A DNA stretch of 46,743 nt, from the NCBI GenBank assembly GCA_020628815.1, contig JAHDEN010000028.1:1-46743 (forward strand), read 5' to 3'. The DNA is from Chloroflexota bacterium (GTDB lineage: Bacteria > Chloroflexota > Anaerolineae > Promineifilales > Promineifilaceae). The position numbers were made by a program, and so were the translations under genes. The notes below the pieces were generated by a model. It saw nothing but the letters and a program-made list of their open reading frames with translations, ran no database searches and was not told the DNA's origin. Position 1 is the first letter of the stretch. Each line of letters opens with the position of its first letter. Shown here in pieces: positions 24,824 through 33,903 of this stretch.

Positions 24824-25822
24824 ATGAAAAGGCACATTTTTATACTCATCACAACTGTTATGTTTTTAAGCGGATGGCTATCAGCCTGCGCAATTGAGCC
24901 GGACATTGTCACGGTTTCTCCATTGCCCACGCTGGCTGCTACCGTGCCTATTCCATTGCCCCCCACCAATATTCCGGCCACATTGGTGCCGACCCACACG
25001 CCGCCTCCAGCCACAGAGCCACCTCTAGTCTCTACCGTCACGGCCGAACCAACAGAAACGGCCGTTGTCAATTTTGCAGCAACAGATACCCCCACACCCA
25101 CACGGTTACCGGGCATTCTGCCAACCCTCACACCCACAGCAATGACTCCCATTGAAGGGGGACAGGGCTTCCCGGGAGAGATTGGCTCAAATGAATTCCG
25201 TATCCATTTAGTAGAAGGGATTGCTGATCAAACGATTTTTGCGGCCGTGCGGGCTGATGCCACTGTTGACGTGGGGCTTTTGATTTTCGATGGCAACATC
25301 AATGAATTAGCCAAAGATGCGGACCAGTCGGTACAAGATCTGCTTATCACCGCCAGAGCTGATCGCGAAGCGAATTTTAACGATGCGGGCCTGATGGAAA
25401 CATTGGCTTTTACTCCAAAAGAAGATGGAGATGTCACAGTTGTGGTCACATCATCGGCCGGAGACGAAGGGCGATATCGGCTCTATGCGTTTGACGCGGC
25501 CACCGCATCCCCCAATGTGGTTTATAACCAAACGGTTGAACTAGGCAGCGGCCAAGAAACATCCGTTGCGACAAGCTCAAACGGTGGCAAACCGGTCGTC
25601 GCCTTTATCAATCCGGTAGACGGCAGCCTGGATGGTCAAATTGTGCTAGCCCAAGACAATGGGGTTGTTCTAACCACATCTAACTATGTGGGGGCCGGAT
25701 TGTACGAAAGTGCGTTCCATCAACCCCGCACCACAACGGGCTACTCGTTTACTTTTACCAATTTAAGTGGCCAAACCGGATTATTCCAAATCTTGGTTGT
25801 CGCGATGCAGGATCCGTTTTAA
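24824..25822 (+). CDS. Lipoprotein of unknown function inside the trp operon
   Basis: This is a 332-aa exported protein. The signal peptide ends in LSAC (lipobox, Cys22). Residues about 30-110 are a Pro/Thr-rich linker, and the rest looks like beta-sandwich material. Two similar halves are possible, one around residues 122-220 and one after 235, resembling bacterial pre-peptidase C-terminal domains, but weakly. AAGGG lies about 8 bases before the ATG. It sits between trpS and trpG with no obvious reason, and no tryptophan-related motif is visible. I would not give it a function. Confidence 0.8.
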   Translation: MKRHIFILITTVMFLSGWLSACAIEPDIVTVSPLPTLAATVPIPLPPTNIPATLVPTHTPPPATEPPLVSTVTAEPTETAVVNFAATDTPTPTRLPGILPTLTPTAMTPIEGGQGFPGEIGSNEFRIHLVEGIADQTIFAAVRADATVDVGLLIFDGNINELAKDADQSVQDLLITARADREANFNDAGLMETLAFTPKEDGDVTVVVTSSAGDEGRYRLYAFDAATASPNVVYNQTVELGSGQETSVATSSNGGKPVVAFINPVDGSLDGQIVLAQDNGVVLTTSNYVGAGLYESAFHQPRTTTGYSFTFTNLSGQTGLFQILVVAMQDPF

Positions 25823-25971
25823 TAGCTGATCAGCATTTCAGCTCGTTCGCATTGCTCACTTTCAGCTAATCAGCAATTGGGTCTAGGCAAACTGGTTCCA
25901 ATTTAAATCAACTACCTGATTAGCTAATAAAGCTGAAATGCTGACAAAGCTAATCAAACTAAAAACTACCA
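25823..25971 (+). repeat. trp operon spacer B: nested inverted repeats
   Basis: TCAGCATTTCAGCT (25830-25843) is a perfect 14-base inverted repeat of 25931-25944. TAGCT (25823-25827) pairs with AGCTA (25948-25952) outside it. Inside, AGCTAATCAG near 25864-25873 pairs with CTGATTAGCT at 25916-25925. The whole 149-base spacer can fold into one long hairpin or cruciform. The same 14-mer also occurs at 27670-27683. Confidence 0.7.
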
Positions 25972-26535
25972 ATGGTACTTGTAATAGATAACTACGACTC
26001 GTTCACATACAACTTAGTACAGTATTTGGGTGAGTTAAAACAAGAAATCAAAGTGTTCCGCAACGATCAAATTACGATCGATGAAATCAAGGAACTTGAG
26101 CCGGATCACATCTTAATTAGCCCTGGCCCCGGGGACCCGGAAGATGGTGGCGTATCGCAAGATGTGATTCGTGAATTGGGTGGTCAATATCCAATTCTAG
26201 GCGTTTGCCTTGGCCACCAGTGCATTGGTAATGTGTTTGGCGGTACGGTCACTCGTGCGCCATCCCTCATGCACGGCAAAGTGTCTCAAATTCATCACAA
26301 CGGGGATGGGTTGTTCACCGGCTTACCCAATCCCTTTACAGCAACTCGCTATCACTCGTTAGTTGTTGAAGATATTCCTGACTGTTTAGAGGTTACTTGT
26401 GTAACCGGTGACGAGATTGTCATGGGTCTGCGACACAAAGAGATGCCGATTGTTGGGGTTCAGTTCCACCCAGAAAGTATTCTGACGGAGGGGGGACACC
26501 AGATGCTACAAAACTTTTTAGACGGAATTTATTGA
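25972..26535 (+). CDS. trpG: Anthranilate synthase component II (glutamine amidotransferase)
   Basis: This small subunit releases ammonia from glutamine for TrpE. It is a class I amidotransferase with the nucleophile Cys in [10 protein letters not shown], an oxyanion segment [11 protein letters not shown], and the His-Glu pair in [10 protein letters not shown]. The 187-aa length is normal. It could also serve PabB if one exists elsewhere in the genome, as TrpG/PabA proteins are often shared. The operon position favours TrpG. Confidence 0.94.
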   Translation: MVLVIDNYDSFTYNLVQYLGELKQEIKVFRNDQITIDEIKELEPDHILISPGPGDPEDGGVSQDVIRELGGQYPILGVCLGHQCIGNVFGGTVTRAPSLMHGKVSQIHHNGDGLFTGLPNPFTATRYHSLVVEDIPDCLEVTCVTGDEIVMGLRHKEMPIVGVQFHPESILTEGGHQMLQNFLDGIY

Positions 26536-26559
26536 GGAGTTACGATTTGCGATCTTCGG

Positions 26560-26599
26560 TTTACGACTGAGCCGCCCTCGAACAGTGCTCAATCGTAAA
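26560..26599 (+). repeat. trp operon spacer hairpin F
   Basis: TTTACGACTGAGC (26560-26572) pairs with GCTCAATCGTAAA (26587-26599) with one mismatch and a 14-base loop. It lies in the 92-base trpG-trpD spacer. The remaining spacer is made of short recurring words such as ATCTAAAATC and ACGATTTGCGATC. No U-run follows. Confidence 0.55.
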
Positions 26600-26627
26600 T
26601 CATCAATCCAAAATCTAAAATCATCAG

Positions 26628-27644
26628 ATGTTAAAACCATATATTGCAGAAGTAATTAACGGCCGTTCATTAACCTTTGATCAAGCCAAAGAAGCGATGA
26701 CGATCATCATGACGGGCGAAGCAACAGAATCACAGATTGGTGGCTATCTAACCGCCTTACGCATGAAGGGTGAGACGACCGAAGAGGTTGGTGGCAGTGC
26801 AGCCGCCATGCGTGAACTGTATATCCCGGTTAAGCCAAAGCCGACCGATGACATCGTTATGGATGTTGTGGGAACCGGCGGTGACGGCCGACATACGTTC
26901 AATATTTCGACCACTACAGCCTTTGTTGTGGCAGGTGTGGATGGATACAAAATCGCCAAGCATGGAAATCGTGGCGCCAGCTCGAAAAGCGGCTCGGCCG
27001 ACGTTTTGATTGCACTTGGGGCTAATTTGGACCTCGGTCCAGACGCTGTAGGCAGCTGCATCGATGAGGTTGATATCGGCTTTATGTTTGCGGTCAAACA
27101 TCATCCGGCCATGCGCTATGCGATTGGCACTCGGCGCGAGTTGGGGCAAAGAACGGTGTTCAATATTTTAGGACCGCTGACTAATCCGGCCGACGCCAAA
27201 CATTACATGATCGGGACGTTTGCCCACCATTTATGTGATCAAATGGCAGGCTCACTGCGTGACTTAGGGGCCAAATCCGCCTTTGTTGTACACGGTGCTG
27301 ATGGGCTGGATGAACTTTCAACAACCGGTGTGAACCAGCTGACCCATTTGTTAGATGGCAAACTTGAAAATATAACGCTTGATCCGGCCGATATCGGTAT
27401 TCCACATGCGTCTCTCGATGATCTCATCGGTGGAGAACCGGCCGAAAATGCCCAAATTACCCGCGACATCTTGAGTGGCACCCTAACTGGCCCCAAACTT
27501 GATATCGTCTTATTAAATGCTGCGGCCGCCCTTTCTACACAAACGCGCGACTTTGCGGCCGGGCTCGCCAAAGCGCGCGCCTCCATCACATCTGGCAAAG
27601 CTTTGGCAACGCTGGATGCGTGGATTACGAAAACTAATAGCTAA
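26628..27644 (+). CDS. trpD: Anthranilate phosphoribosyltransferase
   Basis: This enzyme joins anthranilate to PRPP, the second committed step of tryptophan synthesis. It shows the PRPP-binding glycine loop GTGGDGRHTFNIST, the anthranilate-site KHGNRGASSKSGSADVL, and the conserved GPLTNPADAK. The 338-aa length is normal and the protein is not fused to TrpG. The ATG at 26628 follows the hairpin spacer and lacks a clear RBS. Confidence 0.96.
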   Translation: MLKPYIAEVINGRSLTFDQAKEAMTIIMTGEATESQIGGYLTALRMKGETTEEVGGSAAAMRELYIPVKPKPTDDIVMDVVGTGGDGRHTFNISTTTAFVVAGVDGYKIAKHGNRGASSKSGSADVLIALGANLDLGPDAVGSCIDEVDIGFMFAVKHHPAMRYAIGTRRELGQRTVFNILGPLTNPADAKHYMIGTFAHHLCDQMAGSLRDLGAKSAFVVHGADGLDELSTTGVNQLTHLLDGKLENITLDPADIGIPHASLDDLIGGEPAENAQITRDILSGTLTGPKLDIVLLNAAAALSTQTRDFAAGLAKARASITSGKALATLDAWITKTNS

Positions 27645-27749
27645 ACCAGCACGCTTCGCTTTTAGCCAATCAGCATTTCAGCTAGACGCTAGCAACGTCC
27701 CGGATGAAACAAGCTGACATACTGAAAATGAGCAAAGCGACTGTGCTGA
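27645..27749 (+). repeat. trp operon spacer C: imperfect inverted repeat, dispersed family member
   Basis: CAGCAC-gct-TCGCTTT (27647-27662) pairs with AAAGCGA-ct-GTGCTG (27734-27748). The inner part carries AGCCAATCAGC and the 14-mer TCAGCATTTCAGCT (27670-27683), shared with spacer B. The right arm, read on the minus strand, shares 16 identical bases with 42747-42762. Confidence 0.65.
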
Positions 27750-27767
27750 GTGGCTGAGAAACCAACT

Positions 27768-28586
27768 ATGTCTGTACCAAAATATATTCAAGATCGCGGC
27801 ACTATCCTCGACGAAATCATGCGGTACCACCGCGAAAGATTACCTAAAACCAAAGAGGATGTTTTGCCGGAAACGGTCCGGGCATTATCGATGCTAGCAG
27901 AACCACCGCTCGATTTTTATGCGGCATTGACCCAACCTGGTGTTTCGCTGATTGCAGAATGCAAAAAAGCATCTCCCAGCAAAGGGTTGATGGTGCCACA
28001 CTACGATGCGGTTGAAATTGCAAAAACGTATGAACGTGCTGGCGCCTCTTGCGTGTCGGTATTGACGGACGGCCGCCATTTCCAAGGATCGCTTGAAGAT
28101 TTACGCGATGTGCGAGAGGCGATCAAACTGCCGATTATTCGCAAAGATTTTATTTTTGATCCCTACCAAGTTTATGAAGCACGGGCGGCCGGGGCAGATT
28201 GCATTCTTTTAATTGCGGCCGTTTTAGCCGATGCCACCTTAGCATCACTCATGGTCCTTGCGCACAAATTGAAAATGAATGTGCTTGTAGAGGTCCACAC
28301 CGACGAAGAGCTAGACCGCATGCTGGCTCTTGACCCCCAACCGAAAATTATCGGGGTGAATAACCGGAATCTACAAACGTTTGAAGTCGATTTTGATAAC
28401 ACCGCTCGTTTGCGAGAAAAGATCCCGGCCCATATCGCAGTTGTTGGGGAAAGTGGCTTGAAATCAGAAGACGATGTAAGGCACATGAAACAGATCGGAG
28501 TTGATGCGATTTTAGTTGGCGAAACCCTAGTCAAAAGCAAAAATATGGCGCAGAAAACGAGAGGGTTTGTAAGCGCAGGGCAGTAG
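27768..28586 (+). CDS. trpC: Indole-3-glycerol-phosphate synthase
   Basis: This (beta/alpha)8 enzyme closes the indole ring. Diagnostic segments are SLIAECKKASPSKG (catalytic Lys region), LPIIRKDFIFDPYQV, GVNNRNLQTFEVD and VVGESGL. I prefer the ATG at 27768 over the in-frame GTG at 27750, which lies in the repeat spacer. It is the last trp gene here; trpF, trpB and trpA are not in the window. A terminator follows. Confidence 0.95.
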   Translation: MSVPKYIQDRGTILDEIMRYHRERLPKTKEDVLPETVRALSMLAEPPLDFYAALTQPGVSLIAECKKASPSKGLMVPHYDAVEIAKTYERAGASCVSVLTDGRHFQGSLEDLRDVREAIKLPIIRKDFIFDPYQVYEARAAGADCILLIAAVLADATLASLMVLAHKLKMNVLVEVHTDEELDRMLALDPQPKIIGVNNRNLQTFEVDFDNTARLREKIPAHIAVVGESGLKSEDDVRHMKQIGVDAILVGETLVKSKNMAQKTRGFVSAGQ

Positions 28587-28634
28587 CTCACTGACAAATT
28601 ATTTGAGCTCAAATATCTAACTTGAAATCAATTA

Positions 28635-28680
28635 GAACGGTGTCATCGGGCCTTTAGGTCTTAGATGGCATCGTTCTTTT
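28635..28680 (+). terminator. Probable terminator of the trp operon
   Basis: GAACGGTGTCATC (28635-28647) pairs with GATGGCATCGTTC (28664-28676), with two G-U wobble pairs, and TTTT follows. It lies 48 bases after the trpC stop. Confidence 0.75.
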
Positions 28681-28755
28681 GGAAGACAACTTGCGTCTTG
28701 GTTCTTATCCAAAACTGAGATTAGGTAGGAATCTGTTGTCAGGCTCACCGCTAGA

Positions 28756-28773
28756 TTCCCACTTTCGTGGGAA
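28756..28773. repeat. Short perfect inverted repeat in the trpC to STAS-like gap
   Basis: TTCCCAC (28756-28762) and GTGGGAA (28767-28773) flank TTTC. The form resembles the short palindromes of the type TTCCC-loop-GGGAA scattered in many bacterial genomes. It could also help stop minus-strand transcription from the gene starting at 29246. The rest of 28681-28850 shows nothing else I recognise. Confidence 0.4.
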
Positions 28774-28850
28774 CAACGCTCTCTTTAGTTACTTTATATT
28801 TTTTACTTTGCAGGAATAGTAGGCTGAAACAAAAACGAGGGGTGGGTCGA

Positions 28851-29246
28851 TTACGGTGCTTCTGCGGACATCTCGAGCAGCAATAGTACCGCCTGATCTA
28901 AGCTTGAAACCACTCGATTTTTGCGCCGATCACGACGAAGTCCGATCACAGAGTCTACAATTATTGCTAACCGCCTATTGCGAATAACCGCCACACCAAA
29001 CGCTTTTTCACTTTTAGCATGGGACTCTAGGCGGTTTGCAACTTCAAGAGCTTCTAGGGAAATCGTATCCAAATGCCGCATATCATAAATAGATAGGATC
29101 CTATCCGCGTCGCTTTCTAACCGCTCACAGATAGAGTTTTCCCAAGCGGATAACCCTTCTGGAGACCAGGTGGGCAATTTGTAGATATGGATTCCGCTGT
29201 CGGGCAATACGGATATTTCGAGTGCTTCTGATTTAACTTGTGACAT
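28851..29246 (-). CDS. Small STAS-like protein, function uncertain
   Basis: This 131-aa soluble protein has a strand/helix pattern and a central DADRILSIYDMRHLDTISLEALEVAN that suggests a SpoIIAA/STAS-like fold. However, the usual phospho-accepting DxS motif of anti-sigma antagonists is not clear. It has its own good promoter and appears monocistronic. A regulatory role is possible; I cannot support more. Confidence 0.6.
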   Translation of the reverse strand: MSQVKSEALEISVLPDSGIHIYKLPTWSPEGLSAWENSICERLESDADRILSIYDMRHLDTISLEALEVANRLESHAKSEKAFGVAVIRNRRLAIIVDSVIGLRRDRRKNRVVSSLDQAVLLLLEMSAEAP

Positions 29247-29263
29247 AGGTCTATACGTACCTA

Positions 29264-29293
29264 ATTATAGTCGGTTCAGAAGCAAATGTGCAA
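29264..29293 (-). promoter_or_regulatory. Predicted promoter of the STAS-like gene
   Basis: On the minus strand, TTGCAC (29293-29288) and TATAAT (29269-29264) are separated by 18 bases. Transcription would start near 29257, about 10 bases before the ATG at 29246, leaving little room for an RBS. Confidence 0.5.
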
Positions 29294-29305
29294 TGGAATT
29301 CCGGG

Positions 29306-31117
29306 TTAATTTACTCTTTGATCAATTAATTTTTCCAATCGATCAACGTAGCCCGCTAATGTGCGGAACGCTGTTTCAACAGGAGCCGGTTGAGTCATAT
29401 CAACTCCTGCCATATTCAACGCATCTAACGGATAGACAGAGCCGCCTGCTTTCAAGAAAGAGAGATAATCTTCGGCCGCATTTGGTGTGCCAGACAAAAT
29501 TCTGTCGGCCAACGCATGCGCGGCCGCAATGCCGGTTGCATACTGATAAACGTAAAAGCGAGAGTAGAGGTGGGTGTGGAATTGGGCCCATGTAATCCCG
29601 ATCCGCTCTCGGTCCATCACAACTTCATTCCCATACCCCTCGGCATACAGATCGGCCGTCATATTAATCAAATCTTCGGCAGTAAGAGATCGGCCCGCCT
29701 CAACCCGTTCGTGCATGGCGAGTTCTAATCTTGCCAATGTGGGCATAATAAAGAAATAACGATGGAAGTTTGCCATCGCCTCTTCAATGATTGCGATTTG
29801 AAATTCAGGGTCTTGATGAGTTTCTAGCAAGTGAGCGCGAACCATCGCTTGATTAAAGTTCGAGGCGGTTTCCGCCGCAAACATACCGTAGCGATACACA
29901 GACAAGTTGCCGCTGTTCCAAGTTAAATAGGAATGCATCGAATGGCCCAGTTCGTGAGCCAATGTGCTCATTCCAAAAAGGTCATCGGTGTAGCTCATCA
30001 TAATAAATGGCTTGGTATCCGGCCCACCGGCCGAAAAAGCACCCATGCGTTTCCCTTTGTTAGGGTAAACATCAACCCAGCGATCTTCTAGACAGCCTGT
30101 CCGCATGGTGTTGACATAGGCATCACCTAATGGAGCCATGCCATTGGCAATCATTTCTACGCTTTCTTCAAAAGAAACGACTGGAGGATTATTAGATAGC
30201 CCCGCCTTCAAATCATATTCGTGCAGTTGGTCTAAGCCTAAAGCCTTGCGGCGAATGGCCCAATAGCGGTGCCACGTCGGTAAATTGGCTTTAAATGTGT
30301 CGATCAGATTGTTAAAAACCGAATGAGGAATAAAACTGCCTGTAAGCGCCATATCAAGCCCACCTTCATAGCGGCGGATACGTGCGGTCGCAACATTACG
30401 CTTAATCCCGGCCGAAAGCGCGTTGGCCATCGTATTTTTGTAATCCAGATGGGCATCCGCATAGTTTAAATAGCCGCTTTTACGCACCTCACGGTCTGGG
30501 TGTGCAAGCACAGCCCGGATGGTTCCTTGGGCAACAGGATGCTCTGAACCATCACTGCCAATGGCCGGTTTAAAGTTCAAATCCGCATTGGCCAGCACAC
30601 TGTGGGTTCCGGTCATTGTGGTAAAGGTGTCGTTTAGGGTTCCTAAAACCTGCTCAACCTCGGCCGAGCGCACATGTTGGGCCATTTTTTGCAATTGATC
30701 AAAATGGTGAGCATACGGTGCTAAGCGTGGCTCATCCTCCATCCACTCGGCGATCTTCTCGGCCGGAATCGCGATCAATTCTGGATCAGCAAATGCGATT
30801 TTAGAAGACAGCTCTCCAACTGTTCCCATCGCTCGACCTCTTCGACCGAGCGCATCCATATCAGTTGTGTCGGCACTTGCGGGCAAACCGCCCCAAACAT
30901 AGATTTTGCCCATGAGCCGACTCAACTGCTCGCGCAGGTCAAGAAAGTCTGCCAAGATAACGGGGGAATCTGCGAGCAACCCTTCAAAGGTGCTGGCCTC
31001 ATCGCATAAAGCAACGGCTTCTGCAATCGCAGCCTCCCAAGCCGCCTCATCTGAAAAAACACTTTCCAGATCCCATTTATACTTCGTCTCAATTTGATCG
31101 CGCGTTTTTAATTCCAT
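29306..31117 (-). CDS. pepF: Oligoendopeptidase F (M3 family metallopeptidase)
   Basis: This is a cytoplasmic zinc peptidase that cuts peptides of moderate length. The zinc motif is AHELGHSMHSYL (around residue 385), with a downstream Glu in the AETASNFNQAM segment as third ligand. The N-terminal SRLMGKIYVWGGLPASAD and C-terminal FYVYQYATGIAAA parts are typical of PepF. The 603-aa length is normal. It starts 15 bases after the stop of the NB-ARC regulator, so they form an operon. It may recycle peptides taken up by importers such as the one at 999-8563, but this is inference. Confidence 0.93.
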   Translation of the reverse strand: MELKTRDQIETKYKWDLESVFSDEAAWEAAIAEAVALCDEASTFEGLLADSPVILADFLDLREQLSRLMGKIYVWGGLPASADTTDMDALGRRGRAMGTVGELSSKIAFADPELIAIPAEKIAEWMEDEPRLAPYAHHFDQLQKMAQHVRSAEVEQVLGTLNDTFTTMTGTHSVLANADLNFKPAIGSDGSEHPVAQGTIRAVLAHPDREVRKSGYLNYADAHLDYKNTMANALSAGIKRNVATARIRRYEGGLDMALTGSFIPHSVFNNLIDTFKANLPTWHRYWAIRRKALGLDQLHEYDLKAGLSNNPPVVSFEESVEMIANGMAPLGDAYVNTMRTGCLEDRWVDVYPNKGKRMGAFSAGGPDTKPFIMMSYTDDLFGMSTLAHELGHSMHSYLTWNSGNLSVYRYGMFAAETASNFNQAMVRAHLLETHQDPEFQIAIIEEAMANFHRYFFIMPTLARLELAMHERVEAGRSLTAEDLINMTADLYAEGYGNEVVMDRERIGITWAQFHTHLYSRFYVYQYATGIAAAHALADRILSGTPNAAEDYLSFLKAGGSVYPLDALNMAGVDMTQPAPVETAFRTLAGYVDRLEKLIDQRVN

Positions 31118-31132
31118 GATTTTCTTTTTAGG

Positions 31133-33607
31133 CTACTGAATCTTCTTAACTACATCTACCAACCATTCACCATTGCTATGACTATAGGGGAATCTTGGCC
31201 GGCCGTTTAAAATTTTTATGGCTCGCTGACGAACTTCCCCTTCAGTAGCGGGATGAATGCTTACAAGCGATGCGATTTCATAAACCAGATCTTCGTTACT
31301 CCGCAACGGAGGCACTTCTGCTAGACCCAAAATCGCCCGTAACATGTGGGGGATGGTGTGCAAAATATCAGCCAGCTCAAGCGCATCATGCAACTCGCTG
31401 GCCGCTTCAACCGGCCGTTTGGCTTTGGCCAAGCTTTCTCCTAATTGGATCATCGATTGGCAGGCGCCTAAGTAATAGCCCAGATCGTTATTTGTCTCTA
31501 TTGCAACCGAAAAGTAGCGTTCGGCCGAAGCATAATCCCCCACTAAAAAGGCAACTTCCCCATGGATTTGATAAATCAATGCCAAACCCCATGCTTGGCC
31601 CATGTTGCGCAGGATCACTTCTGCTTCTTCTAGAACTTTGATCGCTTCTTCATATCGGCCGGTTCGACCAAAAATCGTCCCCATATTGTTTAGGGTAGAA
31701 ACTTTAAATACAAGATTGTCTTCGTTTGAGTCGAGCGTTAAGTTTTCTTCTAAAAACGCCATTGCCCGCTCTTGGTCACCGGCGGTTGAAAAGATATTTG
31801 ACAAGAAGTTATGCGACATGGGGATCTCAAGTGGATCATTGATTTTCCGAGAAATCGCAACCGCTTTGTTGAACGTCTCGATCGCTTCAACCCCTTGATT
31901 TAAGCGCATATGCATCAATCCCAATCGATTGAGCAACCGGACGCGTAAAATCGAATCGGGAGGAATATCTGCAGAAACTAGAGCAGCGGTAAACTCGTTG
32001 ACACCCATCGAAAATCGGCCAGACATATGAAAATACAGCATCATCCCGTCGGCCGCTTTGTCGATCAAATTCAGACGATTGTGTTTAATGGCGTTTTGCC
32101 ACATTTTGCGCACATTATCTAAATCCCCACCCACGTCTTCGATTAGCTCTTTGTGTTTAAAACTGCTCATGTCTGGGGCGATCTCGACCAAGCGGTCGTT
32201 ATAGTATTCAGCATGAGCTAGGCTGATCGAATCATATTCGGCCGCATCTTTTAACAACATCTCGTATCCGTACTGGCGCAAAATAAGATGCAGGTCGTAG
32301 CGATTACGGCCGGTCAGGCGCAGGAGTGACTTGTCTAACAGACGGCCGAGAGACATGAGATCTGCCCCAGCAATGCTTTGAGCCGCCTGGCGAGAAAATC
32401 CACCTCTAAAGACAGACAGCCGTTTAAAGATTTCTTGATCCTCGGCTTCTAATGCACCCACCGAATATTCGCAGACTGCCCGTAGACTTTTATGCCGGTC
32501 AGGGACATCACTACGCGATGTTTCGAGCAGGTTCATCCCGCTCGTAATTTCATCGGCAATTTCTGAAATCGAGAGCATCGTGGTCCAAGAAGCGGCCAGC
32601 TCGAGAGCCAATGGGAACCCGGCTACCATTTGGCAAATTTTGTTGGTGGCGATTAAATCCGCCTCTGCCACAACATATCCCGGACTTGAGCGCTCAACAC
32701 ATCCCAAAAACAGATCGGCCGCATCAGAATTCATCACCTCGCCAAACTCATCAAATTCACTACTTGGCAAGCCGTTTAACGGATAAAGCTGCTCCCACTG
32801 CAAATTTAGCCGTTCCCGGGTGGTAATAATCATGTTGATGCGGGGAGCTTGACTTAAAATTTCAGCGACTAAGTCACTCCCTTTTTCAATCAGGTTTTCG
32901 AAGTTATCTAAAATCAGCAGCAAATTCTGAGTTTGTAAATACCCGATAATTTGGCTTTGTGCGTCTTGGCTACCGGAGAGCTGTAGGTTTAATGATTGAG
33001 CGATAACTTGCGGGATATCGACCGCTCGAGCCACCGGAGCTAGCGGGACGTAAACGACCCCATCCTCGAAATGATTGTCAGATTCAAACCGGCGGCCAAC
33101 CTCAACCGCAAGCCTTGTTTTCCCGATCCCACCCGGCCCAAGCAGGGTTACAAGGCGAGAGTTGCCGTTACTGGCTAATTCATGAACCTCGTCGATCTCA
33201 GACACCCGGCCGATAAACGGGGTTGGGTTAAGGGGCAACGTAGATCGAGCTTCGCTACGGACCGGTTTGGGCGGTGCCGCTCCTGTAATCTGCGTTTCTG
33301 CTTGTTGTGGGAAATAATGATTGATGAGCGGTTGCGGCGCGATATAACCAGATGCGTCTAAAAACTCCCGCAACCATTCTTCGTCCACTTTTCCACGTTC
33401 AATTAGAACTTCACACAGGCGTTCAATTTCTTCGCGCTCTTTTGGAATATGCCCCTTGCGCCAATATTCAATGGGAGATCCCCCATCGCGGCCGATGGCA
33501 TAGCCGACCTCATCCTGAACAATAGAAATATTTTTATGTTCAAGAAGGCGAATTTGGTAAATTGCTTCAGTTAGTAATTGTGCAAACTTGTCTGAGGATT
33601 GAGCCAT
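31133..33607 (-). CDS. HTH/NB-ARC/TPR protein (AfsR-like STAND regulator)
   Basis: This 824-aa P-loop regulator has an N-terminal region (about 1-90) that resembles a divergent Xre-type helix-turn-helix. The NB-ARC core starts near 125, with PFIGRVSEID, Walker A GPGGIGKT (157-164), Walker B LLLILDN (229-235) and a sensor-like ITTRERL. GFPLALELAA marks the helical part. From about 520 to 800 there are tetratricopeptide-like repeats, for example YEEAIKVLEEAEVILRNMG. Such proteins bind a ligand or partner through the repeats and switch by ATP. It is upstream of and probably co-transcribed with pepF. I see no nuclease or protease effector, so a transcription role fits better than defence. Confidence 0.85.
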   Translation of the reverse strand: MAQSSDKFAQLLTEAIYQIRLLEHKNISIVQDEVGYAIGRDGGSPIEYWRKGHIPKEREEIERLCEVLIERGKVDEEWLREFLDASGYIAPQPLINHYFPQQAETQITGAAPPKPVRSEARSTLPLNPTPFIGRVSEIDEVHELASNGNSRLVTLLGPGGIGKTRLAVEVGRRFESDNHFEDGVVYVPLAPVARAVDIPQVIAQSLNLQLSGSQDAQSQIIGYLQTQNLLLILDNFENLIEKGSDLVAEILSQAPRINMIITTRERLNLQWEQLYPLNGLPSSEFDEFGEVMNSDAADLFLGCVERSSPGYVVAEADLIATNKICQMVAGFPLALELAASWTTMLSISEIADEITSGMNLLETSRSDVPDRHKSLRAVCEYSVGALEAEDQEIFKRLSVFRGGFSRQAAQSIAGADLMSLGRLLDKSLLRLTGRNRYDLHLILRQYGYEMLLKDAAEYDSISLAHAEYYNDRLVEIAPDMSSFKHKELIEDVGGDLDNVRKMWQNAIKHNRLNLIDKAADGMMLYFHMSGRFSMGVNEFTAALVSADIPPDSILRVRLLNRLGLMHMRLNQGVEAIETFNKAVAISRKINDPLEIPMSHNFLSNIFSTAGDQERAMAFLEENLTLDSNEDNLVFKVSTLNNMGTIFGRTGRYEEAIKVLEEAEVILRNMGQAWGLALIYQIHGEVAFLVGDYASAERYFSVAIETNNDLGYYLGACQSMIQLGESLAKAKRPVEAASELHDALELADILHTIPHMLRAILGLAEVPPLRSNEDLVYEIASLVSIHPATEGEVRQRAIKILNGRPRFPYSHSNGEWLVDVVKKIQ

Positions 33608-33903
33608 AGTTTAAAAATGAATCTTTGAAGGTTGACTTTTTAATGCGGCCGAAGATTAAATACATTGCAAAGTAGGAATACGCTTCTTTTCGTAGGGTCT
33701 ATATCCCAAAATTTAATCATCAGCTGGAAGGAATTTTACAGTTGAATTCTGCCTACATTTTACTGGGGATTTGCATGCAAGCAACCGAGCAAGTTTATAT
33801 CAAAAAGAATATCCGAAGAATAAAGCGTGTAAAAGCCCAAAATTAATTATGGATGTTCTATATATTCCTTCCTTATCCCTACACAAACCAGTAAAATCCC
33901 TCA
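33608..33903. other. Divergent intergenic region
   Basis: These 296 AT-rich bases lie between the minus-strand NB-ARC gene and the plus-strand glycosyltransferase pair, so they must hold two promoters. I see a palindrome TTGCATGCAA at 33771-33780 followed at promoter-like distance by TTTATA, but the match is weak. No RNA gene or repeat is evident. Confidence 0.35.

Noticed and set aside
31133..33607. Anti-phage STAND (Avs-like) defence gene
   Set aside because: No nuclease, protease or other killing effector domain is visible. The HTH-like start and TPR tail fit AfsR-type regulators, and no other defence genes are nearby.
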